From positions 3,717,980-3,781,979 of the forward strand of contig NZ_KI912107.1 of assembly GCF_000517085.1 (NCBI RefSeq): a stretch of DNA of 64,000 nucleotides. The letters run 5' to 3'. The notes beneath the pieces were generated by a model. That model saw only the letters and a program-made list of their open reading frames with translations. It was not told the origin of the DNA and ran no database searches. Below are positions 26,059 through 35,814 of the stretch, piece by piece. The position numbers were made by a program, and so were the translations under genes. The stretch is from Saccharicrinis fermentans DSM 9555 = JCM 21142. Lineage in GTDB: Bacteria > Bacteroidota > Bacteroidia > Bacteroidales > Marinilabiliaceae. How positions within the stretch are numbered: the first letter of the stretch is position 1; each line of letters starts with the position of its first letter.

Positions 26059-28914
26059 ATGAAAATAACATATTACATAACGATCGTTACGCTTATTCTT
26101 TCTTATTCCGGGTCTTTTGGTCGGAACACATCGCTGGAACCATTTGTCATCAATTACAATCGTTCGGAATACAAGGCCATGAGTCAAAATTGGGCTGTAG
26201 CCTTCGACGATATTGGCAGGGCTTACTTTGGCAATTCCGGAGGTGTGCTGGAGTTCGATGGAAACAATTGGCTACTACACCAACACAAGTCAAAATCGGC
26301 CATAAGATCTCTCTTTTTTGACAAAGACAGTAAACGCTTATACTCTGGCTGTTACGAAGACTTTGGTTACTGGAAGAGGGATAGTCTAGGCGTTTTATCC
26401 TATACATCACTAGCCGATCAGCTTCCTTCCTTCTCATTTTCGGGCGAGCGCATTTGGAGTATCGTAAAATACAAGCATGAAATTCTTTTTCAATCATTTC
26501 GATCGATATTCACGTACAACACTTTAAACAAAGAAGTCAAGTTCATTGATCCGGCAGGTGAAATATTATTTCTGAACCTGGTGCACAACAAAGTATATAC
26601 CTGGGTGAGCGGCAGGGGAATCGTAAGCTATGACCAGGGTAAATTTACCACCATCAATGATTCTAAAATCACCTTACAATCAAGCATTAGATTTTTCCTC
26701 CCCAACCCAAGAGGTATCATTGTAGGGGAAGGAAAAACAGGCTTACACATATTAAAAGATGGTATACTAAAACCTTGGCATTGCGAAGCCAACCACGTAC
26801 TCAAATCGCTGGATGTAAACTCTGCATTGGTCATCGACAGTAGCACTTACGCCATCGGAACCCTCAAAGGTGGTTTATATTTGATCAATGATGACGGCAT
26901 TATATTAAAGCATCTGGATCGCCAATCAAAACTAGAAAACAACACTGTATTAGGCATGAACACAGACCCCAGTGGAGATTTATGGTTAGCAATGGACAAT
27001 GGCATCTCTCATATAGACCTCAATTCACCCGTACATTATAACATCGATCTGGACTATGCGCCTTCCGCCATTTACTCTGTTATTGAACACCACGACTACG
27101 TATATGTGGGTACAAATAACGGCGTTTTCTACGCACGCTTCCAGCATAACCTTGCGCAACTCAACTTTCAAGATCTTAAACCATTGACAGGCATTTACGG
27201 TCACATTTGGAAGCTGGATATATTAAATAACGAACTACTGTGTGGCAATAACGACGGTATATATAAAATTAACAAAGGTACAGCCAAGGCTTTATCCATC
27301 AGCTCAGGGGGAACGGATTTCAAGACCTTTCATCACGGGGGAGAAGAATGGCTGATGGAATCAACTTATTATAAAATCCGACTTCACAAACGAGAGAACC
27401 AGCAATGGGTATTTTCGCACTTTGTAGATGGCTTTCAAGGCTCTTGCCGTTTTATAGAGATGGATCACGCCGGTTATATATGGATCAGCCACGAAATCAA
27501 AGGCTTGTACAGAATACAACTCTCTGACGACCTAAGATCAGCGGTTTCCATCGATTCGTTTGGCATAAAAAACGGACTACCTACAGATTATGGATTGAAT
27601 GTTTTTAAGATCAACAACAGAGTCGTTGTAACCACTGGAGAAGAAATTTACACATACGACGACCTGAATGACAAGATGTTGCCATACAACAAATTAAATA
27701 AAGCATTGGGCAGGTTTAAGCAAGCTGTTAGAATAATCAATGCCGACAGAAATCTTTTTTGGGTCATCACCGCCAATGAAGCAGCACTCGTGCAAAACAA
27801 TGCAGACAGCACGATAATCAAGCAAACGCTAACCCTGAACAGACCTTATTCTTTTCCAGACAAATATCAGAACATTTCAATCAACGACAAAGCAAGTGTA
27901 CTTTGTCTTGAAAATGGAATTGCGGTTCTTCCAATCAACAATATTGATTCCTCCATGCACCTACCACTGGTCATCTCCGCCATTAACAATCCAGAAAGAG
28001 GGCGCAACACAAAGAAGTTACTTACATTAAAAAGCGATACCCCCATTCAATTAAAAAACAAAAACAATTCACTTGAATTTAGCTTAACAGCAGTAAACTT
28101 TGGTCCCAATAAAGTTAATTACCAATACCGAGTTGTGAACCTCTTGGATGCATGGATCGATAACAGGACCGAAAACGCCATCACCATCAATGACATTCCC
28201 GCAGGCAAATATACCTTTCAGGCAATGGCTGTTTATTCTGACGGAAAATCATCCAAGATAGTAGAATATCCTTTCGAAGTGTTACAGCCATGGTATGCAT
28301 CCAGGACGGGAATACTTTCAATGATCGCAATAATGATCGGTTCCATTGTATTTCTATTACTGTTCAACCACCGTTTGATAAAATTACGCACCTCCGAAAT
28401 TGAGCAAAAACACGAAGACCAGCACAAACAAAATAAATCTACCATTGCACAGTTACGCGAAGATGTACTAAAGAAAGAATTAGAGAACCTGCAAGGCAAA
28501 CTTACAGTATCAGCCAATGCATTGGTGGAGAAGGACAAATCAATCAAGACCATCAAAAATGAACTCCATCAAATCTATAAGAAGCTTGAAGGCCGATTTC
28601 CACAACGCGACTATCATAAAATTGTTAAGGTGATTGACAGTCAGATGACCCAAAAAAGAGATATGCTGAATTTCGAACAACACTTTGCTGCATCACAAAG
28701 TGGCTTCTACGATAAGCTCAAACAAAAGCACCCCGGATTATCACCGGCTGATTTACGCTTATGTTCGCTTCTTAAGATGAACATGAACTCCAAAGAAATA
28801 GCTGTTTTATTGGGAATAACAGTCAGAAGTGTAGAAGTAAGCAGATATAGATTACGAAAAAAAATGGGACTAAAAGCCGAAGAAAACTTAACCTCTAAAA
28901 TAATGGAATTTTAA
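26059..28914 (+). CDS. SusR-like membrane regulator: periplasmic propeller sensor with LuxR-type DNA-binding domain
   Basis: A 951-aa one-component regulator. Signal peptide (about 1-21), then two-component-regulator-type beta-propeller blades to about residue 670, a Y_Y_Y domain (about 680-743), one transmembrane helix (about 749-770), a coiled coil (about 775-850), and a C-terminal HTH of the LuxR type (LSPADLRLCSLLKMNMNSKEIA...), residues about 894-951. No histidine kinase is present, so it should sense a glycan in the periplasm and act directly on DNA. It faces the PUL operon and is its likely regulator. Confidence 0.88.
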   Translation: MKITYYITIVTLILSYSGSFGRNTSLEPFVINYNRSEYKAMSQNWAVAFDDIGRAYFGNSGGVLEFDGNNWLLHQHKSKSAIRSLFFDKDSKRLYSGCYEDFGYWKRDSLGVLSYTSLADQLPSFSFSGERIWSIVKYKHEILFQSFRSIFTYNTLNKEVKFIDPAGEILFLNLVHNKVYTWVSGRGIVSYDQGKFTTINDSKITLQSSIRFFLPNPRGIIVGEGKTGLHILKDGILKPWHCEANHVLKSLDVNSALVIDSSTYAIGTLKGGLYLINDDGIILKHLDRQSKLENNTVLGMNTDPSGDLWLAMDNGISHIDLNSPVHYNIDLDYAPSAIYSVIEHHDYVYVGTNNGVFYARFQHNLAQLNFQDLKPLTGIYGHIWKLDILNNELLCGNNDGIYKINKGTAKALSISSGGTDFKTFHHGGEEWLMESTYYKIRLHKRENQQWVFSHFVDGFQGSCRFIEMDHAGYIWISHEIKGLYRIQLSDDLRSAVSIDSFGIKNGLPTDYGLNVFKINNRVVVTTGEEIYTYDDLNDKMLPYNKLNKALGRFKQAVRIINADRNLFWVITANEAALVQNNADSTIIKQTLTLNRPYSFPDKYQNISINDKASVLCLENGIAVLPINNIDSSMHLPLVISAINNPERGRNTKKLLTLKSDTPIQLKNKNNSLEFSLTAVNFGPNKVNYQYRVVNLLDAWIDNRTENAITINDIPAGKYTFQAMAVYSDGKSSKIVEYPFEVLQPWYASRTGILSMIAIMIGSIVFLLLFNHRLIKLRTSEIEQKHEDQHKQNKSTIAQLREDVLKKELENLQGKLTVSANALVEKDKSIKTIKNELHQIYKKLEGRFPQRDYHKIVKVIDSQMTQKRDMLNFEQHFAASQSGFYDKLKQKHPGLSPADLRLCSLLKMNMNSKEIAVLLGITVRSVEVSRYRLRKKMGLKAEENLTSKIMEF

Positions 28915-29111
28915 CCCACACTTAATAGCAGAATAAAAGACAGCACAGAAACCCGACAAAGGGGCATTATGCGATATTCAAACAAAGAAAAAACTTCTTG
29001 ATCTGAAACACTTTAAAGACTTAACAAGTCATCTCATACATGCAACAGACCAAGCACAAGTTTTCCCTCTGAAAAAAGGGCATTACAACCAGTTACATCT
29101 GGTCAAAATCC

Positions 29112-29302
29112 CTATGGCACAAAGCGAAATTTCAGTTCATTGGATTCATCATCAGAACTAGTACCAACCCACGCTTTAAAATCACCTTCTTCCACCACTA
29201 AATCCATGTTAATATCATAAAACTTCAACGCATCCTCCGAAATTTCAAAGACAATTTTTTTGCTTTCACCGGCCTTCAGTGCTACCTTTTCAAACCCTTT
29301 AA
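29112..29302 (-). pseudogene. 3' fragment of the interrupted GH3 gene
   Basis: On the minus strand the frame from 29300 to the stop at 29112 encodes 62 residues starting KGFEKVALKAGESKK and ending KFRFVP: the C-terminal end of the GH3 fibronectin-III-like domain. Joined to the other part at the TTAA target, the frame continues exactly (RPLKEL then KGFEKV). This proves the split by the IS. The stretch from 28915 to 29111 holds nothing else that I can support. Confidence 0.93.
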
Positions 29303-31441
29303 CCCATTTTGAGCGTTTTTAACGAATTTCAGCTTTTTTTCAGGCAAAATCGGTCGTTTTAGGGCAGTTTAATTTTGCAAGTAGCTGGTTATCAGTTGTA
29401 GCTTTTTCAAAAATCCATTTGTAGTACACAGGGGGGTATTGATTTTGAATAAATTAGATAGTTTCTTTGGGGCATGTATTTCAAAGTATCCATGCGCAAA
29501 AATCCAGAAACTGGAGTTTACTCTGGTTATTATCGATTGGTTGAGAGCTACCGCAACGAAGACGGTAGGGTATGCCACCGCACCATGGTCAATGCCGGAT
29601 ACTTAGATGATTTGAATGCAGATCAATTAGTTATAATACAAAAGCTTATCACAGAAAAGGCCGAAAACTGCAATAACCCTTTGTTCACTTATCAAGAAAG
29701 TGACGATAGCCTCGTAAATAAGTATGTTGATGAGTTTTACGATATTCTGGTAGCTAAGAAAAAAATTGACATTGTTTCAAAAACAAACAAAAAACAACAG
29801 GCAAACAAAGGCAAGGATATTCAAAATATTGATGTCAATAGCATCAAAAATAAAGATGTCCGCGAAATTGGTTCAGAGTGGATGTGCCACCAGGCATTGG
29901 AACAACTCCAGTTTGGAGGCTTTCTTGAAAAACAAGGATGGAGCGACCACGATATAAATCTGGCAAAAACACATCTTATTAGCCGAGCCGTATATCCTGC
30001 ATCCGAACTTAAAACAAGTAAATGGATAAAAGAAAACTCATCGGTATGCGAAATTACGGGAACCGACATAGGAAAAGTTACTAAAGATAAGCTGTATCGG
30101 ATTTCCAATAAATTATATGAAGTAAAAGAAGCTTTGGAAAACCACCTTTCTGTCAGAACCAACGAACTATTCGACATTAAGGACAAAATCGTATTGTACG
30201 ATCTTACCAATACTTATTTTGAAGGACGAAAAGAACACAGCAGTATAGCGAAATTTGGCCGGAGCAAGGAGAAACGGAGCGATGCAAAGTTGGTGGTGCT
30301 TGCCTTGGTGATAAATGTAGAAGGGTTTATAAAATATTCATCCATACTTGAAGGTAATATGGCCGATTCAAAAACACTTGAAGGCATGATCAACAATCTT
30401 CGGGTAAAAACATCCACATCATCAAAAAAAGCATTGGTGGTAATCGATGCGGGGATAGCCACGGATGACAACCTGAAAATGATTGCCTCAAAAGGATATG
30501 ATTATTTGTGCGTAAGCCGTGTACACCTTACTAAATACACTATTGATGCAAATGCAAAAACGGTATCAGTTTACGATAATAAAAAACGTAAAATTGAATT
30601 GTGCCGGGTTAAATCAGAAAGAAACAATGATTATTACCTCAAAGTAAAAAGCGAAGCAAAAAAGCTGAAGGAGCGTTCGATGAACGAGCAGTTCCAAGCT
30701 AGGTTCGAAGAAGGACTTCGAAAAATTAACGAAAGCCTGAGCAAAAAAGGAGGCGTAAAACGCTTGGATAAAGTTCATGAACGCATAGGTCGGTTAAAGC
30801 AGAAATACCCATCGATACAAAGATATTATAATATTGAAGTCAATGCCCTTGCGGAAGAAAAAGGTACAAGGGGCAAGAAGACACAAAAGCATCCACTTGC
30901 CTCGTCAATAGAATGGTCTGTAAAAGAAAACATTGAAATCAATGCTCGTAGTGGAATATATTTTCTGCGCACTTCACTTGAAAACTATGATGAAGATGTT
31001 TTATGGAGTTTTTACAATACCATCCGGGAGATTGAAGCTTCTTTTCGAGTTTTAAAAACCGATCTTGATTTACGCCCAATTTATCACAAAACCGATTCAA
31101 GTACAATGGCTCATCTGCACCTTGGGTTGTTGGCATATTGGGTAGTGAATACAATCAGGTATCAACTAAAAAGTAAAGGGATAAACCATGGATGGAAAGA
31201 AATCGTCCGCATAATGAATACACAAAAGGCGGTTACAACAACTGCTCAAAACGTAGAGGATCAAACTATTTCAATAAGACGTTGCTCTGAGCCTAACGAA
31301 AAAGTAAAACAATTATATGATGCTCTGAAATACAAATATGCTCCCTTTACCCGAAAAAAATCTGTAGTACACAAAATGAAAATAAAAAAATCGCAAGTGG
31401 CTACAAAACAAGAATCTCCGCCAATTTAGCTGCAATGTGGG
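29303..31441 (+). mobile_element. IS1634-family insertion sequence
   Basis: A 2139-bp element with one transposase gene, flanked by a TTAA direct repeat (29299-29302 and 31442-31445). The ends start CCCATTTTG and, on the other strand, CCCACATTG: short imperfect inverted repeats (7 of the first 9 bases match). Removing the element and one TTAA restores the GH3 reading frame, which fixes both borders. The base-level edge could shift by a base or two if the duplication differs. Confidence 0.9.
29474..31429 (+). CDS. IS1634-family transposase (DDE type)
   Basis: 651 aa, full length and uninterrupted, so the element may still be active. The catalytic core is visible: Asp in VLYDLTNTYFEG (about 242), Asp in VVIDAGIATDDN (about 325) and Glu in the REIEASFRVLKTD segment (about 521), with the large beta-strand insertion between the second Asp and Glu seen in this IS4-superfamily branch. 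It is read opposite to the GH3 gene. The stop lies 12 bases inside the right end of the element. Confidence 0.95.
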   Translation: MYFKVSMRKNPETGVYSGYYRLVESYRNEDGRVCHRTMVNAGYLDDLNADQLVIIQKLITEKAENCNNPLFTYQESDDSLVNKYVDEFYDILVAKKKIDIVSKTNKKQQANKGKDIQNIDVNSIKNKDVREIGSEWMCHQALEQLQFGGFLEKQGWSDHDINLAKTHLISRAVYPASELKTSKWIKENSSVCEITGTDIGKVTKDKLYRISNKLYEVKEALENHLSVRTNELFDIKDKIVLYDLTNTYFEGRKEHSSIAKFGRSKEKRSDAKLVVLALVINVEGFIKYSSILEGNMADSKTLEGMINNLRVKTSTSSKKALVVIDAGIATDDNLKMIASKGYDYLCVSRVHLTKYTIDANAKTVSVYDNKKRKIELCRVKSERNNDYYLKVKSEAKKLKERSMNEQFQARFEEGLRKINESLSKKGGVKRLDKVHERIGRLKQKYPSIQRYYNIEVNALAEEKGTRGKKTQKHPLASSIEWSVKENIEINARSGIYFLRTSLENYDEDVLWSFYNTIREIEASFRVLKTDLDLRPIYHKTDSSTMAHLHLGLLAYWVVNTIRYQLKSKGINHGWKEIVRIMNTQKAVTTTAQNVEDQTISIRRCSEPNEKVKQLYDALKYKYAPFTRKKSVVHKMKIKKSQVATKQESPPI

Positions 31442-33597
31442 TTAAGTTCCTTCAAAGGTCGTGTTACACTTGCATACACATCCCTCAGGTACAATTGCAC
31501 CACCTCTTCTCCAAAAACACTTCCACTATTTGTAACGGTAGCTGAAATCGTTAAGGATTCCCCTGAATTCAACACATCCTTATCAAGCTTAACATCTGAA
31601 ATATCAAACCGTGTATAACTCAACCCATATCCAAAAGGATATAAAGGTGAGTTTGATACATCTATATAAGATGATGTATAATCGCTGGGCACCGCCTCAT
31701 TAAACGGACGCCCGGTACTTTTGGTACTATAATAAACCGGTATTTGACCTACATTACGAGGAAAAGACATCACTAATTTAGCCGAAGGATTATAATCGCC
31801 AGAAAGGACATCGGCAACAGCATGCCCAGCCATCATACCCGGGTACCACGCTTCCACAATAGCATCCATATTTTCGGCTTCCCATGACAAATCCAATGGC
31901 CTTCCATTAAAGAGAACCAACACCATGGGTTTCCCTATTTTTTTAAGCTCCTTCAATAAACTACGTTGTTCGCCAGGCAGTGTAATATTCGTTCTAGAAG
32001 CAGCTTCACCCGACCAATTATACTCTTCACCCATAGCCACCAAAATAACATCACTCTTTTGGGCTATCTTTATAGCCTCTGAAAAACCACTTCTATCCGT
32101 CTCTTTGGCAGCATAAACCTGTCTGGTATTTGGATTTATCTCAGGCAAGGAGACACCCTTCGCATATAAAAACGAGACAGGGCTATTGGAATACTTTTCG
32201 TCCAAACCTTCTTTCAGAGTAATGGAACGCTCTCTATTTCCTTTAATAGCCCACTCTCCATTCAAGCTATTTCGCTCATGAACAAAAGGTCCGATAAGAG
32301 CCACTTTTTTGGCAACATCCTTTTTCAATGGTAAAATATGGTGTTCATTTTTCAGAAGAACAATAGAACGCTGGGCCGCTTTCTGTGCCACTTGAAGATA
32401 AGCGTCATTTAGCAACACCTGCTTCTCTCTTTCTTCATCGAAATAAAGATAAGGATCATCAAATAATCCCAGTAAAAATTTCATTTCCAAAATACGAGAC
32501 ACTGCCAAATCGATCTGCTTCTCGTCCACTTTCCCTTCTTCCACGAGCTCCTTCAGGTGAGAAACAAAAGCCTCACTTATCATGTCCATATCGATACCTG
32601 CATCAATGGCCAACTCAGCTCCTTCCTTTAGGTCTTTAGCTACACCATGATTAATCAGCTCCTTGATGGCTGTATAATCGGTCACCACGATACCACCAAA
32701 ATTCCACTTATGACGCAGTATATCAGAATACAGGTATTTATTGGCAGTACATGGTACACCATTCAAATCGTTAAAGGCAGTCATAAAAGACCCCACTCCC
32801 TGATCAACAGCGGCCTCAAAAGGAGGAAAATATACTTCCTGGAGACTACGTAGAGAAACATCCACAGAATGATAATCTCTACCTGCTTGAGCCGCTCCAT
32901 AGGCAACAAAATGCTTCGCACAAGCAATCATGGTATTGGGCTTCGACAGATCAGAGTAATCGTCTATACCCTGAAACCCTTTGACCCTAGCACGAGCTAC
33001 CAGCGAACCATAATAAGGATCTTCACCTGCTCCTTCCATCACACGTCCCCACCGGGGATCTCTACTAACATCTATCATGGGAGCAAAGTTCCAGGCCACA
33101 CCAGAAGCCGTAGCCTCTTCGGCAGCTATGCGTGCTGTTTGCTCCATTAAACCCAGATCCCACGAACAAGCCTCTGCCAAAGGAATCGGGAAGGTGGTTT
33201 CAAGTCCATGAATCACATCAGCGGCAAAAAGCATTGGTATTTTCAATCGCGAATATTTCATATTCTGTTCCTGCAACATCCTCAAATGCTTTGCCCCAAA
33301 AACATTGAACGTACTTCCTATCATTCCTTTTTTTAGATATTCACCCGATTTATTGTCATTCACTACTCCGGTAGCTGCAAAATTTCCTGAATATTGATTC
33401 ATCTGCCCAATCTTCTCATCCAAGGTCATCAGACGCAATAACGAATCCACCTTTGCCTCTATCAATCTATCCCCGCTATAGCTTTTAAACGTAGGAGCTT
33501 GATCCTGGCACGAACATAAGGTCACACTAATCAACATCACCATGGCCAGAACAACAACAAGCCTCTGTGCCTTAAAAATATGCATTATACTCTTCAT
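31442..33597 (-). pseudogene. GH3 beta-glucosidase, 5' part, interrupted by the IS
   Basis: Encodes the first 718 residues or so of a roughly 780-aa BglX-like GH3 lipoprotein (hydrophobic signal ending TLCSC). Nucleophile Asp307 sits in GGIVVTDYTAI; the (alpha/beta)6 sandwich and most of the FnIII-like domain follow. The IS cuts after RPLKEL and the frame then runs into it, adding NPHCS and a stop at 31426. Both catalytic domains are intact, so a truncated but unstable or partly active protein is possible. It would split glucose from oligosaccharides, possibly sophorose-type ones. Its ATG overlaps the esterase stop (ATGA), which implies translational coupling. Confidence 0.93.
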
Positions 33598-34373
33598 TTT
33601 TTCTTTATTTTAAACATCCACTTTAAAAAATCCGGTTCTGCAAAAGCAACATCCCAACTATTATGGTTCACTCCCGAGTAAAGTGTATACCTTGTTTTAC
33701 CATTCAATTGTCGAAGCACTTCGTACACTCCATAAGAATATTTGTATGGGACCACCTCATCTCTATCTCCATGAAAAAATCGGATAGGTATCTCCCCATA
33801 TTTTTTCGCCAAGGCAGGATCATGACCTCCACAAATAACATTAGCAGCAGCATATTTTTGGGGCCATCGAGCTAAAAACTCAAGCGTTCCTATTCCTCCC
33901 ATAGACAATCCCATGACATACACCCTTTGTTTATCCACTTTACCAGACAACAATAAACTCTCCACCAATTGATTCACAAGAAAGGCCGGTTTAGTAGGCT
34001 GATTCTCCAGAGGAAAATTAAATACCCAGTCTCCACCCTTCGTTTTTTCTTTCATCCTATGGGTCCACATTATTCCTTTGGGGCATTGTGGAAATAATAC
34101 AATCGCCGGATACTTACTCCTGTTCTTTTCTTCTAAAAAAAGCTCAGAACCATGGGTCAGTTGTTTTTCATTATCATCACCCCGTTCTCCTGATCCATGC
34201 AGAAACAGAACCAAAGGATACGTTTTCCCGTCCTTCATTTTTTGCGGGTACAAGATCTGATACTTCAAAGTATCTCCCTTAAACACCCATTCTTTTTTCT
34301 CAAAACTCTTTTGTCCTGACAAAAAAGTAAATGACAAAAACAAAAACAGATAAATCACATTTCTCTTCTTCAT
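33594..34373 (-). CDS. Exported alpha/beta-hydrolase, esterase/dienelactone-hydrolase-like
   Basis: 259 aa with a signal peptide. The fold is an alpha/beta-hydrolase with oxyanion motif LFLHGSGERG, nucleophile in GLSMGG, acid Asp in FFHGDRDEVVP and His in GVNHNSWD. Members of this group in PULs remove acetyl or feruloyl groups from glycans or split ester-linked oligomers; the substrate is not known. It begins 4 bases after the end of the upstream GH144-like gene and overlaps the GH3 start, deep in the PUL operon. Confidence 0.83.
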   Translation of the reverse strand: MKKRNVIYLFLFLSFTFLSGQKSFEKKEWVFKGDTLKYQILYPQKMKDGKTYPLVLFLHGSGERGDDNEKQLTHGSELFLEEKNRSKYPAIVLFPQCPKGIMWTHRMKEKTKGGDWVFNFPLENQPTKPAFLVNQLVESLLLSGKVDKQRVYVMGLSMGGIGTLEFLARWPQKYAAANVICGGHDPALAKKYGEIPIRFFHGDRDEVVPYKYSYGVYEVLRQLNGKTRYTLYSGVNHNSWDVAFAEPDFLKWMFKIKKK

Positions 34374-34377
34374 TTTT

Positions 34378-35814
34378 TCAATGGCTGATATTAAACTCCA
34401 ATAGACTTAATCCTTGTTTTATTTCATTATTTCCCATGAACAAATCCCATAAAAACCCGGTACGATAATTCTCTATCATACAAACAATAGGACCTTGATC
34501 AATGGCCAGATACGTTTCCGGGAACCAATCTTCCTCTACACTAAAAGCATCATAGGGACCATATTTCCCAAAAGCTTTTTCCCCAAGCTTGAAATAGATA
34601 TTTTTAGCCACCTTCATACAGGCTTCCGGCGCATAAGGGAAAGAAGACAATGCAGCTGTGGGTGCTATGATTCCATAATCCCGGTCGGGCGAATGTGCCG
34701 CATATCCCATATACAACGCGTCCGCCTCTAAATCATGATGTCCACGTCCGCCATTATCCAACCATCGTTGATAACCTTTAATGGAATAACAGGCTGTCAG
34801 TCCCCAGAGATCTTCACCATACCCTTTATATCCTTTCGGATTCTGCACACAATAGCCCCTATTCATCAAGGTATGAGCCACATTAATATCCCAGTAATTA
34901 GCATAACGATCGCTACTTATTTTGGGATTAAAGCCCAGATAAGAATAATGAGCCCAAAACAGAGGACCCCCGGCCGAGGGATCTCCATTATGTTTTATCT
35001 TTAAAGCTTGCCCATATCCGGATACCCTTCCCTTTATATCGCCACTACGCGCCCATCCTTTATGGTAAGAAGCAGGATTAATGGCATAATCAGGAGAGGC
35101 AGCACCAATAATATAGGTCACCAAACACTCATTATAGCCTTGCAAGGGAAAATTCATTTCCCAACCATTATTGGGAGACCAATGCCAGAATAACACTTCG
35201 CTATTACTCTTCTCATACCAATTAAACTCGATTCCTTGCCACAGAGCCTTCATTCGCTTACTCAGTAATATTTCTCTATCTGAACCGTTTTTAAAATACT
35301 CTTGCGCACATATTAAACCTTGTGCTAAAAAGGCGGTTTCGACCAGATCTCCACCGTCGTCTTTTTGTCCAAACGGCACCATCTTACCAGTTCTACCATC
35401 TATCCAGTGTGGCCAAGCCCCATGAAAACGCTCAGTTTTCTCCAAGAAATCAGCTATTCTCTCAAATCTTTCGACACCTTCCTCTCTGCCTATAAAAGAC
35501 CGTTCAATACCCACCAATAAAGCCATGATTCCAAACCCCGATCCTCCAGTGGTCACCACATGGGCATCCTTATTGGGATAAATACCCGATAGATGAATCC
35601 GCTCTCTTCCTAAACCTGAATTAGGCTCTGCTCCATCCCAGAAATACTGAAAAGTATAATACTGTATCGTATCCAGCAATTGCTGATCGGTCAGTCCTTG
35701 ATAAATAGTAGGTTTATCCATAGACTTACGATCATTACGATTACCATTTGAATGATTATTACAAGCTATCAATGAAATAACAGCCCACATCAAAACCCAT
35801 TTACATATATTCAT
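34378..35814 (-). CDS. GH144-like (glycoamylase-fold) lipoprotein, copy 2
   Basis: 478 aa, lipoprotein signal with cysteine in LIACNN. The rest is one (alpha/alpha)6 toroid domain of the glycoamylase/GH144 family: FQYFWDGAEPNSGLGRER, GGSGFGIMALLVGIER, HGAWPHWIDG, QKDDGGDLVETAF, FWHWSPN and AIDQGP. Characterised relatives such as the Chitinophaga enzyme are endo-beta-1,2-glucanases. It is paralogous to the gene at 37722 but lacks that protein's N-terminal Ig-like domain. It directly abuts the GH43-like stop. Confidence 0.86.
   Translation of the reverse strand: MNICKWVLMWAVISLIACNNHSNGNRNDRKSMDKPTIYQGLTDQQLLDTIQYYTFQYFWDGAEPNSGLGRERIHLSGIYPNKDAHVVTTGGSGFGIMALLVGIERSFIGREEGVERFERIADFLEKTERFHGAWPHWIDGRTGKMVPFGQKDDGGDLVETAFLAQGLICAQEYFKNGSDREILLSKRMKALWQGIEFNWYEKSNSEVLFWHWSPNNGWEMNFPLQGYNECLVTYIIGAASPDYAINPASYHKGWARSGDIKGRVSGYGQALKIKHNGDPSAGGPLFWAHYSYLGFNPKISSDRYANYWDINVAHTLMNRGYCVQNPKGYKGYGEDLWGLTACYSIKGYQRWLDNGGRGHHDLEADALYMGYAAHSPDRDYGIIAPTAALSSFPYAPEACMKVAKNIYFKLGEKAFGKYGPYDAFSVEEDWFPETYLAIDQGPIVCMIENYRTGFLWDLFMGNNEIKQGLSLLEFNISH

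Noticed and set aside
29303-31441. IS1634 element as source of the MITE
   Set aside because: The ends differ (CCCA... versus ATAAATAGT...TGCAAG), so this element is unlikely to have mobilised the MITE copies.
31426-33597. GH3 as a complete 723-aa gene
   Set aside because: The final five residues and the stop come from the IS end, and the missing C-terminus lies on the far side of the IS at 29112-29302.
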